NCBI GenBank assembly: GCA_021786265.1
Contig: JAJYNP010000080.1
Coordinates: 1 to 7,037 of the forward strand
Reading direction: 5' to 3'
DNA: 7,037 bases
Source: Chloroflexota bacterium
Lineage (GTDB): Bacteria; Chloroflexota; Limnocylindria; Limnocylindrales; CSP1-4
Positions 1 through 6,325 of this stretch are shown in pieces. Position 1 is the stretch's first letter. Every line of letters starts with the position of its first letter. The notes beneath the pieces are model-generated. The model was given only the letters and a program-made list of their open reading frames with translations, made no database searches and was not told the DNA's origin. A program made the translations under genes and the position numbers.

Positions 1-261
1 AAGTTCGGCCTAGTTCGCCTCCGGCAAGCCGGGGCCTGCCAGGCCGACCGCGGGTAGGCGATGTCATGCTCGGCCCGTTCGTGGGCAGCGGCGCGCTCCT
101 TATCTGTGGACGCGAACGGGGGCCACGGTGGGCGAGACGCCGACACCGGGCTCAGGGTGAGGAGCGAACCGGATCGTGTGCGCTCCCGTCCCATGACGTC
201 TTCTGCTCGGGGCGAAAGGACTCGCGACAGACCGGGACCGCAGGCGGCGGCGAGAAGAGCG
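1..261. other. Left edge, no supported gene
   Basis: No frame here gives a recognisable complete protein. Two small inverted repeats lie side by side near the edge: CCGGC/GCCGG at 21-32 and GGCCT/AGGCC at 33-45. They follow the VOC gene on the minus strand by more than 200 bases and lack a T-run, so a terminator role is only a guess. On the minus strand around 60-110 one frame reads TDKERAAAHERAEHDIAYPR. It is protein-like in composition but matches no family I know, and it could be the end of a gene lying beyond the window or chance in GC-rich DNA. Confidence 0.4.
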
Positions 262-666
262 TCAGAAGCGCTTCGCCACGATCTGAATCGGGTTGTCGTC
301 CGGATCGGCAACCCAGGCCAGGCGCAACGTTCCGAGCCAGTCGTGCGGCTTCGAAAGCGCACGCGCTCCCAGGCTGAGCAGACGGGCAAACGCGGCCTCC
401 GTGTCGTCGGTCCACAGGACCAGCTCCATGCCTCGGCCTTCCAGGCTCGGTGACAGACCGTGGTTCTCGATAGCCGTGGCCTCGGTGGCGATGCCGAGCG
501 TGAAGCCGTCGAGCCGCATCTCCACGTGCTCGGGCGCCCCGTCCCTTGGATAGCGGAACGTCTCCGCGAACCCGAGCTGCGCATAGAAGGCCAGGGCGCG
601 CGGAAGGTCGCGGGAGTAAAGGTTGACCTGCGGCCTGCGGAACACGAGGCAACCGTACTGAGGCAC
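262..666 (-). CDS. VOC (glyoxalase/bleomycin-resistance fold) family protein
   Basis: This 134-residue protein has the single-chain length usual for vicinal-oxygen-chelate proteins. The N-terminal beta-alpha module reads PQVNLYSRDLPRALAFYAQL (residues 13-31), with the family pattern of a strand followed by the 'D..RALAFY..LGF' helix. A middle strand follows (RLDGFTLGIA, 51-60), then the second module (GMELVLWTDD, 79-88) and the typical C-terminal end WVADPDDNPIQIV (118-130). Members include glyoxalase I, dioxygenases and antibiotic-binding proteins; the substrate cannot be read from the sequence. I chose the GTG at 666 because family similarity begins shortly after it, although no clear Shine-Dalgarno sequence precedes it. 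The reading frame stays open upstream to a GTG at 840, but the added residues contain an unrelated MgtC-like piece. The gene follows the phosphoesterase gene on the same strand after a 205-bp gap with possible operator repeats, so it may have its own promoter. Confidence 0.85.
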   Translation of the reverse strand: MPQYGCLVFRRPQVNLYSRDLPRALAFYAQLGFAETFRYPRDGAPEHVEMRLDGFTLGIATEATAIENHGLSPSLEGRGMELVLWTDDTEAAFARLLSLGARALSKPHDWLGTLRLAWVADPDDNPIQIVAKRF

Positions 667-679
667 CGTGGGGGCGTCA

Positions 680-727
680 ACGATCCGGTGACCGAACTGT
701 GGACGAACACGATTCCAGTGACCGAAC
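680..727. promoter_or_regulatory. Paired direct repeats ahead of the VOC gene
   Basis: Two imperfect copies of ACGAT(T)CCrGTGACCGAAC occur at 680-697 and 709-727. The 13-base cores (CCGGTGACCGAAC at 685, CCAGTGACCGAAC at 715) differ at one base and start exactly 30 bp apart, about three helical turns. A third CGAAC lies between them at 704. The pair ends 14 bp upstream of the proposed VOC start codon on the minus strand. Two same-face sites close to a start suggest an operator or activator site, but a short sequence duplication would look the same. No regulator is identified. Confidence 0.35.
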
Positions 728-777
728 ACCGGGAGGTGCGGCCCTGATCTCAGCTTCGGGGATCGATGAGGGCTCGG

Positions 778-840
778 CCCGTGGATCTCGCGTTCGAAGC
801 CGATGGCCGCACCGCAGATGGTCGCGACCAGGAGCCGCAC
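778..840 (-). pseudogene. Possible MgtC/SapB N-terminal fragment
   Basis: From the GTG at 840 the minus strand reads VRLLVATICGAAIGFEREI and then HG. This resembles the first transmembrane segment and the 'GxxIGxERE..G' signature of MgtC/SapB-family membrane proteins. In that family the motif is followed by 'RPAGLRTH' and three or more further membrane segments. Here none of the three frames continues it, so only about 20 codons remain. The fragment lies in frame with the VOC gene, which makes a spurious fused open frame of 192 codons. It starts 31 bp beyond the phosphoesterase stop. The assignment rests on one short motif, and chance resemblance of a hydrophobic stretch is possible. Confidence 0.4.
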
Positions 841-871
841 CCCCCTCGAGGGTGAGGGTCGGCCCGGCCGG

Positions 872-2302
872 TCAGGGCGACGTCAGGTCGGTCGACGGGT
901 GGACCGGGAGCATCACCGGCGGGCGCGGTGGTTGGCTGAAGTTGAAGTCGGCGACCAGGTTGCCGAGCTGCGGCGCGTTCTCCCGCACGTCGGGACGCGG
1001 GTCCGGCCGGCCATCGGTGGCCGGGTCGAGCCGCTGTCCGCCCAGAAAGTCATCCTCGATGAACTTGAGGTAGGCATCGAAGCTGAGGGTCTGGTGGTCG
1101 ATGTAGCCGGCCTTGGCGTACGGGCTGATCACGAGACCGGGGACGCGGATCCCGTAGCCCAGCGCATCGACCGTGGGCGGCACCACATGGTCGTAGAAGC
1201 CGCCCCAGTCGTCCCAGGTGAGGAAGATGGCCGTCGAGCTCCAGTCCGGGCTGGCCATGGCGGCGTTGACGATGCCCGTGACGTACGACTCGCCCGTGCT
1301 GACGAGCGCGGGCGGGTGCTCGCTGTCGGCGGGGTCGGGCAGGATCCAGGAAACGGCGGGCAGGGTCCCCGCCTGGGCCGCCGCAAAGTACGCCGACAGG
1401 TCGCGGATGTCGGCCATCTGGCCATCGGCGTGCACGTCGCCGAAGCCGGGCAGCACGTTCCAGATCTTGGGAACGCCGCCGTTTGCCTTCCCCTGGTAAG
1501 CGCCCTGCGGCGCGGCTCCCTGGTCGAGGTACCAGGACCAGCTGACGTGGTCCCGGGAGAGCAGGTACGTGAGATCGGTCCAGGCGAACGGGGTGGGGCT
1601 GGCATTGCTGCGGTTCGTGGGGTCCACCGCGCTCGTGCAGCTCATCGGGTCGGCGGCGTTGGCACAGGTCGCCGACCAGGCCGAGACAAGGTACAGGTGG
1701 GACGGGAAGCTCCAGGAGTGCACCGCCTCGAACAGGTGGTCCTGCAGCACGAAGTCTCGTGCATAGGTCCAGTAGTTGGGGATGTCGGAGCCTGTGTGGT
1801 AGCCCATGACGTCCGGCGTGGGGAGGTTGGCGCAGGCAGGGTCGGTGGGGTTGGCGCAGCCATGCCGGGCGCGCTCGGCCTGCGCGATGAATCCGTCCAT
1901 CTTGCCGCCGTTCACGTCGGCCACACTGTTGACGTCGTTGTGCGGGCCGCCGCCGTTGCGGTCCGCGTGGTCCGGATAGGGCCGCACGCACTGCCCACTG
2001 GCGGGGTCGGCGACGCACACGGTGGGCGTGCCGTTCACCATGGGGATGCCGTCGGCGCCCGGGAACGTGCCGAAGTAGCTGTCGAAGGAGCGGTTCTCCT
2101 GGAAGATCACGATGACGTGCCGGATCTTGTGGATGCCGCTCGCGGTGCTGCTGTTCGGGCCCGCCGTCGACATCGCCGTTCCGCTCGGGGCCGTCGGGTG
2201 CGCGGTGGTGGAGGTGGTGCCACACGAGGCGAGGAGCGGCGCGAGGGCGACGGCCAGCGCCGGAAGCGCGAGGTGTCCGACGCGGCCAATTCGTCCGCTC
2301 AT
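872..2302 (-). CDS. Phospholipase C/acid phosphatase-type phosphoesterase lipoprotein
   Basis: This 476-residue protein belongs to the phosphoesterase family (PF04185, alkaline-phosphatase superfamily), which hydrolyses phosphate mono- or diesters such as phospholipid head groups. The ATG at 2302 starts a classic lipoprotein signal: SGRIGR, a hydrophobic run, then the lipobox LLASC with Cys27 as the lipidation site. A Thr/Ser/Pro-rich linker follows (about 28-55). The catalytic domain opens with [17 protein letters not shown] (62-78), where the Glu-Asn of ENRSFD is a family metal-site motif. [13 protein letters not shown] (195-207) is the conserved central segment. [12 protein letters not shown] (362-373) supplies further metal ligands, and [13 protein letters not shown] (383-395) with the [18 protein letters not shown] segment (402-419) completes the fold. 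Pairs of Cys in 90-230 suit an exported protein. The frame extends 19 codons upstream to 2359, but those residues are not signal-like. No strong Shine-Dalgarno sequence is visible. The exact substrate is unknown. The gene stands alone, with gaps of 601 bp upstream and 205 bp downstream. Confidence 0.92.
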   Translation of the reverse strand: MSGRIGRVGHLALPALAVALAPLLASCGTTSTTAHPTAPSGTAMSTAGPNSSTASGIHKIRHVIVIFQENRSFDSYFGTFPGADGIPMVNGTPTVCVADPASGQCVRPYPDHADRNGGGPHNDVNSVADVNGGKMDGFIAQAERARHGCANPTDPACANLPTPDVMGYHTGSDIPNYWTYARDFVLQDHLFEAVHSWSFPSHLYLVSAWSATCANAADPMSCTSAVDPTNRSNASPTPFAWTDLTYLLSRDHVSWSWYLDQGAAPQGAYQGKANGGVPKIWNVLPGFGDVHADGQMADIRDLSAYFAAAQAGTLPAVSWILPDPADSEHPPALVSTGESYVTGIVNAAMASPDWSSTAIFLTWDDWGGFYDHVVPPTVDALGYGIRVPGLVISPYAKAGYIDHQTLSFDAYLKFIEDDFLGGQRLDPATDGRPDPRPDVRENAPQLGNLVADFNFSQPPRPPVMLPVHPSTDLTSP

Positions 2303-2339
2303 GGCGCCACTGTGGCCGAATGACGTGAAGACTGCATAA

Positions 2340-2364
2340 AGATCACGGTATGAGATCACGGTAT
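2340..2364. repeat. Tandem 12-bp repeat upstream of the phosphoesterase gene
   Basis: The 12-mer AGATCACGGTAT occurs twice in perfect form, at 2340-2351 and 2353-2364, giving a period of 13 bp with one base between. It lies 38-62 bp upstream of the phosphoesterase ATG on the minus strand, in a short A/T-richer patch where its promoter would be expected. It could be a tandem binding site or a slippage duplication. A period of 13 would put two sites on different faces of the helix, which argues slightly against a simple paired operator. Confidence 0.5.
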
Positions 2365-2903
2365 CCGGGCCGTCGTCGGTCCCGCCCCCACGCTTCTCCG
2401 GGCTCTCGGTTCCGGCAGCCCGCCGGGGTCGACGCCGCCTTGCTGGACCGGGTTCGACCTCTTCATGGGCCTGGTCATGGCCTGCGGCGGAGTGTGAGCA
2501 TCACGCCGTGGCACGACCACCTCCGCCTCGCGGCTCCCTGCCCGGTGACACCGGGTCGCCGGTCAACGGCGGCGGCTCCCGGACCGGCGGCACCGCCGCT
2601 CCATCGATCCCGGTGACGATCTCCGGCTCACACCGCCGGGCGGGGGATGAGGAGCCATACGTTGCCACTGCGGGTGCGGCCCGAGCGGCGCTTGGCACCG
2701 GTCACGTTGTTGCCGGGCCAGGTGCCGGCCCAGGAAGCGAGATGGGCGGCGTGACGTAGTCGCTCCGCTTGAAGACGCCGTCTCCGACGCGACGAGCCTG
2801 GTATGTCCCGACCGACACCCATCGGGCTCGTCCAGAGGACAGGACCCGGAGTTCGGCAGTGATGTCGGCGGCACCGAGCTCGTCATCCCGGCGCCTCCCG
2901 ACC
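2365..2903. other. Gene-free stretch between gntR and the phosphoesterase gene
   Basis: No complete gene is supported in about 540 bases. The only recognisable coding trace is the IS110 transposase fragment at 2649-2753. On the minus strand at roughly 2890-2755, one frame stays open and reads protein-like (RARWVSVGTYQARRV, then FKRSDYV), in the +1 frame relative to gntR. It has no start codon and I do not recognise it. On the plus strand near 2450-2510 there is a short hydrophobic run ([14 protein letters not shown]) that ends at a stop. Together these suggest several decayed pieces rather than a functional gene. Confidence 0.5.
2649..2753 (-). pseudogene. IS110-family transposase remnant
   Basis: The minus strand encodes AAHLASWAGTWPGNN, then AKRRSGRTRSGNVWL. 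This is the hallmark of the C-terminal Transposase_20 domain of IS110/IS116/IS902 elements (usual form AAHLASWAGLCPGNNESAGKRRSGR.RKGN.WLR). Only about 35 of roughly 400 residues survive. Upstream the frame no longer resembles the family, and downstream it runs into a stop within six codons. No RuvC-like N-terminal DEDD domain is nearby, so this is a dead fragment and cannot move itself. It marks past insertion between gntR and the phosphoesterase gene. Confidence 0.8.
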
Positions 2904-3632
2904 CTATGTCGAAAGGCTGATCCGGAAGTGGTAGCGATCCCCGCGATACCAGGAACGGGCGAACTCGACGAACCGGCCGTCCTCCATCTGCGTCGTCCGC
3001 TCGAGGTAGAGCACGGCCGCGCCCGGTTCGACGCGAAGCAGCGCGGCAGTGCCCGGCTCGGCGCCGCGACTCTCGATTGACTGCTCGGCGCCCTTCAGCC
3101 GCAGTTGGAACACGCTCTGGAGCACCTCGTAGAGGGACCGCTGCTCGAGGTCGATGCTGAGCAGCCCTGGACAGAGATCGAACGGGAGGTGGGTGACTTC
3201 CAGGGCCATCGGCTCGCCGTCTGCGAGGCGGAGGCGTTGGATGCGGGCGAGCGGCACATCCGGCGCGAGATCCAGCCGCTCCGCGATGTGCGGATCGGCG
3301 ATCTGCTCCATGGCCAGCACCCGCGATGACGGGGTCAGGCCACGCTGGAGCATGTCCTGGGTGAAGCCGGTGAGGACGCCCAGTGGCCGGGGGGGCTTGG
3401 GCGACGCCCGGAAGGTCCCTCGGCCCGGCGCCGTGAAGACCGCGCCCTCGTCGCTCAGTTCGCGCAGCGCTTGGCGGATGGTCATCCGACTCACGCCGAG
3501 CTCACGCGCCAACTCCCGCTCGGATGGCAGCGGTCCGTCGGACAGCTTCTCGTCAGCGGTAATCCGCAGGCGGAGGAGTTGTTTGACCTGCGCATAGAGC
3601 GGGATGGGACCCCTACGGTGCAGCTGGGGCAT
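2904..3632 (-). CDS. GntR/HutC-family transcriptional regulator with UTRA domain
   Basis: This 242-residue protein has the two-domain layout of HutC-type GntR repressors. The winged helix-turn-helix spans about 10-75: PLYAQVKQLL, then LPSERELARELGVSRMTIRQ with the recognition helix, and the wing GAVFTAPGRGTF. The UTRA ligand-binding domain runs from about 85 to 240, with the usual LTGFTQDMLQRGL entry, the EVTHLP strand and the closing VEFARSWYRGDRYHFRI. Such UTRA domains bind sugars, sugar phosphates or other small effectors and release DNA when filled. The gene follows the ascorbate-type PTS genes on the same strand after 189 bp, so it most likely controls them. A TGA two codons upstream (TGA ACG ATG) excludes a longer protein. 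The nearest Shine-Dalgarno sequence (GGAGGG, 3648-3653) is 15 nt from this ATG, which is long, and it lies in a hairpin. The ligand is not readable from sequence. Confidence 0.93.
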   Translation of the reverse strand: MPQLHRRGPIPLYAQVKQLLRLRITADEKLSDGPLPSERELARELGVSRMTIRQALRELSDEGAVFTAPGRGTFRASPKPPRPLGVLTGFTQDMLQRGLTPSSRVLAMEQIADPHIAERLDLAPDVPLARIQRLRLADGEPMALEVTHLPFDLCPGLLSIDLEQRSLYEVLQSVFQLRLKGAEQSIESRGAEPGTAALLRVEPGAAVLYLERTTQMEDGRFVEFARSWYRGDRYHFRISLST

Positions 3633-3658
3633 CGTTCATCTCAGCGCCCTCCGGGCGC
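3613..3658 (-). promoter_or_regulatory. RBS hairpin and overlapping mini-frame at the gntR start
   Basis: On the minus strand GCGCCC (3658-3653) pairs perfectly with GGGCGC (3649-3644) around a three-base loop, GGA, so the Shine-Dalgarno bases GGAGGG sit in the loop and 3' arm. Eight bases after GGAGGG is an ATG at 3639 that opens an 8-codon frame, MNDAPAAP-stop (TAG at 3615-3613). The gntR ATG is at 3632, seven bases further on in another frame, so the mini-frame overlaps the first codons of gntR. This could dampen translation of the regulator or couple it to the mini-frame. It could also be chance in GC-rich DNA. Confidence 0.4.
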
Positions 3659-3730
3659 GCTGGCCTGTCTCCACGTGCTCGAACCTTCGCCGCTACGGCT
3701 ACGCTCGATCTTGCGCAACACGGTGGTTGG

Positions 3731-3747
3731 GCCGCAGACGTTGCGGC
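3731..3747. repeat. Small hairpin in the ulaA-gntR gap
   Basis: GCCGCA at 3731-3736 and TGCGGC at 3742-3747 form a perfect 6-bp inverted repeat with a 5-base spacer. It lies between the large palindrome at 3765-3798 and gntR. A separate 8-bp palindrome, TTGCGCAA, is at 3711-3718. No T-run follows on either strand, so neither is a standard intrinsic terminator. An operator or RNA structure is possible. Confidence 0.35.
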
Positions 3748-3764
3748 TGAACTGGATCTGCGAG

Positions 3765-3798
3765 CAGGTGTCCCGGACTCGCGAGCCCGGGACACCTG
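3765..3798. repeat. 34-bp near-perfect palindrome downstream of ulaA
   Basis: The arms CAGGTGTCCCGG (3765-3776) and CCGGGACACCTG (3787-3798) are perfect 12-bp inverted complements. The centre contains CTCGCGAG, itself a palindrome, so the whole 34 bp is self-complementary except for one mismatched pair (A3777/C3786). It begins 24 bp beyond the ulaA stop on the minus strand. Transcribed, it would form a very stable hairpin that could end or stabilise the ula message ahead of gntR, but no U-run follows. Outward GTGTCC/GGACAC ends are also typical of transposon termini, and another GTGTCC lies at 3814-3819. It may therefore be a REP- or MITE-like element or fused insertion-sequence ends. Confidence 0.6.
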
Positions 3799-3821
3799 GT
3801 ACCTCCTGATTGGGTGTCCGA

Positions 3822-5294
3822 TCACGCCGCGTGTGCGGGTTGCTTGTGAGCAGGGGCGGCCTCGGGCAGCCCGCCTGGAACCCAACCCGTGTCGACGTAA
3901 TGCCTCTGCCACCAGCTCGCGGCCGCGATGAGCACGCCACACACGACGACGACCCCGAGGACCGCCGCCGCACCGCCGAGACGCGCGACGTTGCCGACCA
4001 CGATGCCGAACCACTGGAAGTCGGAGTCGCCAAAGGTCGTGTTGACGAACCCGATCGCGCTCATCACCGGGACCAGGAAGGCCGCGAGGAAGGTGATGAT
4101 CAGGCCGTTGACGAAACCGCCGACGACTGCGCCCCGCCGGCCGCCGGTTGCGTTGCCGAATACACCGGCCCCCGCGCCGTCAAAGAAATGCGGCACCATG
4201 CCGGGCAGGATGAGCGGCAGAGCGAGCCATGGGCCGAGCCACACGCTCAGCACAACGAACCCGACCAAGCCGCCCACGACGCTCATCAGGAAGCCGATGA
4301 TCACAGCATTCGGAGCGAACGTGTAGGTCACCGGGATGTCGAGCGCCGGCACCGCCCCGGGCAGGACACGCTCCGCGATACCCGCGAACGCCGGGACGAT
4401 CTCGCCCAGGATCGTACGCACGCCGAGCAGGATGATTGCCACGCCGGCACCGAAGGCAAGCGCATTGCCGAACTGCCCCGCGAGGTACCCTCCCACGCCG
4501 CCGACGGTGCCGCCACCAGCAGCCTTGATCGCAGCTGCTTCACCGACTCGCGCGAGGAGGGCGAGGGCAAACACGAGATAGAGGATGACCATGGCAGCCG
4601 CTGTCGCGACCATGGGGTCGCGCACGAACTTGATTGCATCGGGCAGCTCCATCTCCTCGGTGCTCTTGCTGCCCCTACCGACATACTGGCCGAGAAAGCC
4701 AGATGTGATGTAGCTCAACGTGTTGAAGTGGCCGATCGCGAAGGGTTGCCCGCCGGTGAGCTTCTTCATCCAGGGGTGGGCAAAGGCAGGCATGACCACC
4801 ATCATGGTGGCGAGGCCGACCGTACCGCCCACGACCGCCAACGCGTCCGTCGCCTTCTGGCTGAGCAGCACCACGGTCAGGACAGTCGCCATGAAGAGCA
4901 TGTGGTGGCCGGTGAGGAAGACGTAGCGCAGCGGCGTGAGCCGCGCAATGACGAGCGAGAGCAGCACGCCGAAGAACATCGCATAGGCGATGTCGGTGCC
5001 AAAGGCGGGCTTCGCGTTGACGAGCGCCGTGATGACTTCGTTGGTGGGCACCACCCCGTTGGCGCCGGTGGCCCCGAAGATCATCGCGCCGAAGGGCGTC
5101 AGGGCCCCGATCACGACGCCGGCACCGGCGGCCATGATGACGTAGCCCAGCGTGGCCTTCGCCGTCCCGCTGATGATGTCGCCGATACTCTTGCGTCCCG
5201 CGATGAGCCCGATCGCCGCGAAAAGCCCGATCAGGTATGCGGGTTTCCCGAAGACCTCCGACGAGATCCAATTGAACAGGTACCCAACGTCCAT
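3822..5294 (-). CDS. PTS ascorbate-type transporter membrane subunit EIIC (SgaT/UlaA family)
   Basis: This 490-residue integral membrane protein is close to the roughly 465-residue length of E. coli UlaA. It forms the transport channel of a phosphotransferase system that takes up its substrate and hands it to EIIB for phosphorylation. About ten or eleven hydrophobic segments are visible. Family landmarks are TPFGAMIFGATGANGVVPTN (66-85), the GHHMLFMAT stretch (129-137), IGHFNTLSYITSGFLGQYVG (187-206), EEMELPDAIKFVRD (213-226; the 'LP..L.F.RD' region of UlaA), and MVPHFFDGAGAGVFGNATGG (366-385). The end is polar and Ala/Pro-rich (HKQPAHAA). The ATG at 5294 is the first in-frame start before a family-like N-terminus, and the nearest purine-rich site, AAAGGA, is 14 nt upstream. 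It lies 126 bp after ulaB. Family membership is firm. L-ascorbate as substrate is inferred from the family name, and related subunits may carry other sugars. Confidence 0.93.
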   Translation of the reverse strand: MDVGYLFNWISSEVFGKPAYLIGLFAAIGLIAGRKSIGDIISGTAKATLGYVIMAAGAGVVIGALTPFGAMIFGATGANGVVPTNEVITALVNAKPAFGTDIAYAMFFGVLLSLVIARLTPLRYVFLTGHHMLFMATVLTVVLLSQKATDALAVVGGTVGLATMMVVMPAFAHPWMKKLTGGQPFAIGHFNTLSYITSGFLGQYVGRGSKSTEEMELPDAIKFVRDPMVATAAAMVILYLVFALALLARVGEAAAIKAAGGGTVGGVGGYLAGQFGNALAFGAGVAIILLGVRTILGEIVPAFAGIAERVLPGAVPALDIPVTYTFAPNAVIIGFLMSVVGGLVGFVVLSVWLGPWLALPLILPGMVPHFFDGAGAGVFGNATGGRRGAVVGGFVNGLIITFLAAFLVPVMSAIGFVNTTFGDSDFQWFGIVVGNVARLGGAAAVLGVVVVCGVLIAAASWWQRHYVDTGWVPGGLPEAAPAHKQPAHAA

Positions 5295-5420
5295 GGCGGT
5301 CCAGTGCGTCCTTTCGTCAGTCCACTGAGCGGCTCCTCAATCCGCCGGGGATGCTGCACGTGTGCTACTCACCGCCTCCCTTCCCTTGCGCTGTCGAAGA
5401 ACGCGGCGAGCCGCGGCCTC

Positions 5421-5699
5421 CTAGCCATCCGGCAGTGCGGCGCGAAGCTTTTCCACCATTTCATTCAGGTCGATGAAATTCCGGATCGTCACGATCGGCG
5501 GCTTCACCTGTCCGAGCTGCTGGGCGAGTTCCGCGGTGGTGACGATCAGGTCGGCCCTCTGGGCGGCGGCGCGCGCCGACCCAATGTCCGCGACCTCGAC
5601 ATCGGCCGTTCGCCCCAGTTGTTTCAGTGCCTTTTCCGCCTGCATGCGCAGCAGGAGGCCGGTCCCAAGCCCCATACCGCATACCGCCAGGATCCTCAC
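5421..5699 (-). CDS. PTS ascorbate-type EIIB subunit
   Basis: This 92-residue cytosolic protein is the phosphocarrier that takes phosphate from EIIA and passes it to the substrate in EIIC. The N-terminus MRILAVCGMGLGTGLLLRM has the EIIB P-loop with the phospho-acceptor Cys7, as in UlaB. The rest follows the small Rossmann-like EIIB fold: VEVADIGSA (34-42), ADLIVTTAELA (49-59) and VTIRNFIDLNEMVEKL (70-85). The start is a GTG with GGGAGGC 11 nt upstream. It follows the EIIA gene by 53 bp and precedes ulaA by 126 bp, so one transcript is likely. Just past the stop a short inverted repeat (CGCGG/CCGCG, 5402-5415) may form a weak hairpin that tunes expression between ulaB and ulaA. Confidence 0.92.
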   Translation of the reverse strand: MRILAVCGMGLGTGLLLRMQAEKALKQLGRTADVEVADIGSARAAAQRADLIVTTAELAQQLGQVKPPIVTIRNFIDLNEMVEKLRAALPDG

Positions 5700-5752
5700 T
5701 CCGTCACCAGGCCTCCCTGACTCATGGCGATCTGCATTGACCTCCGTCGTGA

Positions 5753-6283
5753 TTAGCCCGATGAGCCGCTGCTCGACGGGGAATCTTCCGCGTGACTTGC
5801 CTCGTATGCCGCGACGATGGATCTGAGCGCGGCGGCATCCCTGGCGGCCAGCAGCGCGGCGCGCCGTTCGTCATCGCTGAGCAGGTTGGCGAGCGTGGCG
5901 AGCGCCTCGATGTGCGAGCTGTCGTCGACTGCGGCCAACGCTACGACGAGGCTGACCGGGTCGTTCTCGGGGTGCCCGAAGGCGACGGGTCGGGTCAGGG
6001 TGACCCAGGCGAGCCCGGTGTGACGGACCGCAGCCGACGGGCGCGAATGGGCGAGCGCGATGCCCGGGGCGATCACGATGTACGGGCCAAGTTGCTCGAT
6101 CGTCGCGATCATCTCATCCGCGTAGGCAGGGCTGGCCGCTCCGCTGGCTGTCAACGCCTCGCCGGCGCGTCGGACGGCCTGGCGCCAGTCGTGAGCGGGC
6201 TGCCGCAGCCTGATCGCACGTCCTGGCAGAAGCGCCGATAGGCTTCCCGCGCCGACTGCGTTCGCCACGAACGGCACCCTCAT
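5753..6283 (-). CDS. PTS ascorbate/fructose-type EIIA subunit
   Basis: This 176-residue protein matches the EIIA type-2 (mannitol/fructose/ascorbate) fold. EIIA accepts phosphate from HPr and gives it to EIIB. The active-site stretch is IEQLGPYIVIAPGIALAHSR (62-81) with phospho-His79. The following VAFGHPENDPVSLVVALAAV (100-119) and HIEALATLANLLSDDERRAAL (124-144) are also typical. It is slightly longer than E. coli UlaC (about 154 residues) because of N-terminal residues and a Ser/Gly-rich tail. I chose the ATG at 6283 because GGAG (6294-6291) lies 7 nt upstream. A GTG at 6304 would add seven residues with no such site. It is the first gene of the PTS transcript and lies directly behind the predicted promoter and operator. 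Confidence 0.92.
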   Translation of the reverse strand: MRVPFVANAVGAGSLSALLPGRAIRLRQPAHDWRQAVRRAGEALTASGAASPAYADEMIATIEQLGPYIVIAPGIALAHSRPSAAVRHTGLAWVTLTRPVAFGHPENDPVSLVVALAAVDDSSHIEALATLANLLSDDERRAALLAARDAAALRSIVAAYEASHAEDSPSSSGSSG

Positions 6284-6325
6284 CGGATTGCTCCGGCTCG
6301 ACACCTTGACGCTGAGCGTGCAGCG

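Noticed and set aside
262..840. Single 192-residue VOC protein starting at the GTG at 840
   Set aside because: The first 58 residues are not VOC-like and contain an MgtC-like motif; family similarity starts after the GTG at 666, and the 840 GTG has a G-run directly abutting it rather than a spaced Shine-Dalgarno.
838..854. CACCC...GGGTG hairpin beyond the phosphoesterase stop as an intrinsic terminator
   Set aside because: Five-bp stem with no T-run, in a GC-rich stretch that overlaps the MgtC-like fragment; too weak to annotate.
803..2323. Long plus-strand frame opposite the phosphoesterase gene
   Set aside because: Its translation is Arg/Gly/Val-rich with no family pattern, whereas the minus strand has a full signal peptide and PF04185 motifs; it is a GC-driven shadow.
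872..2359. Phosphoesterase start at 2359
   Set aside because: The extra 19 residues precede the lipoprotein signal and run through the tandem repeat region; the ATG at 2302 gives a normal signal peptide length.
3810..5720. 636-codon plus-strand frame across ulaA and ulaB
   Set aside because: His/Asp/Arg-rich low-complexity translation that spans two clear PTS genes on the other strand; antisense artefact of high GC.
5753..6304. EIIA start at the GTG at 6304
   Set aside because: The ATG at 6283 has GGAG at the ideal 7-nt spacing; the GTG does not.
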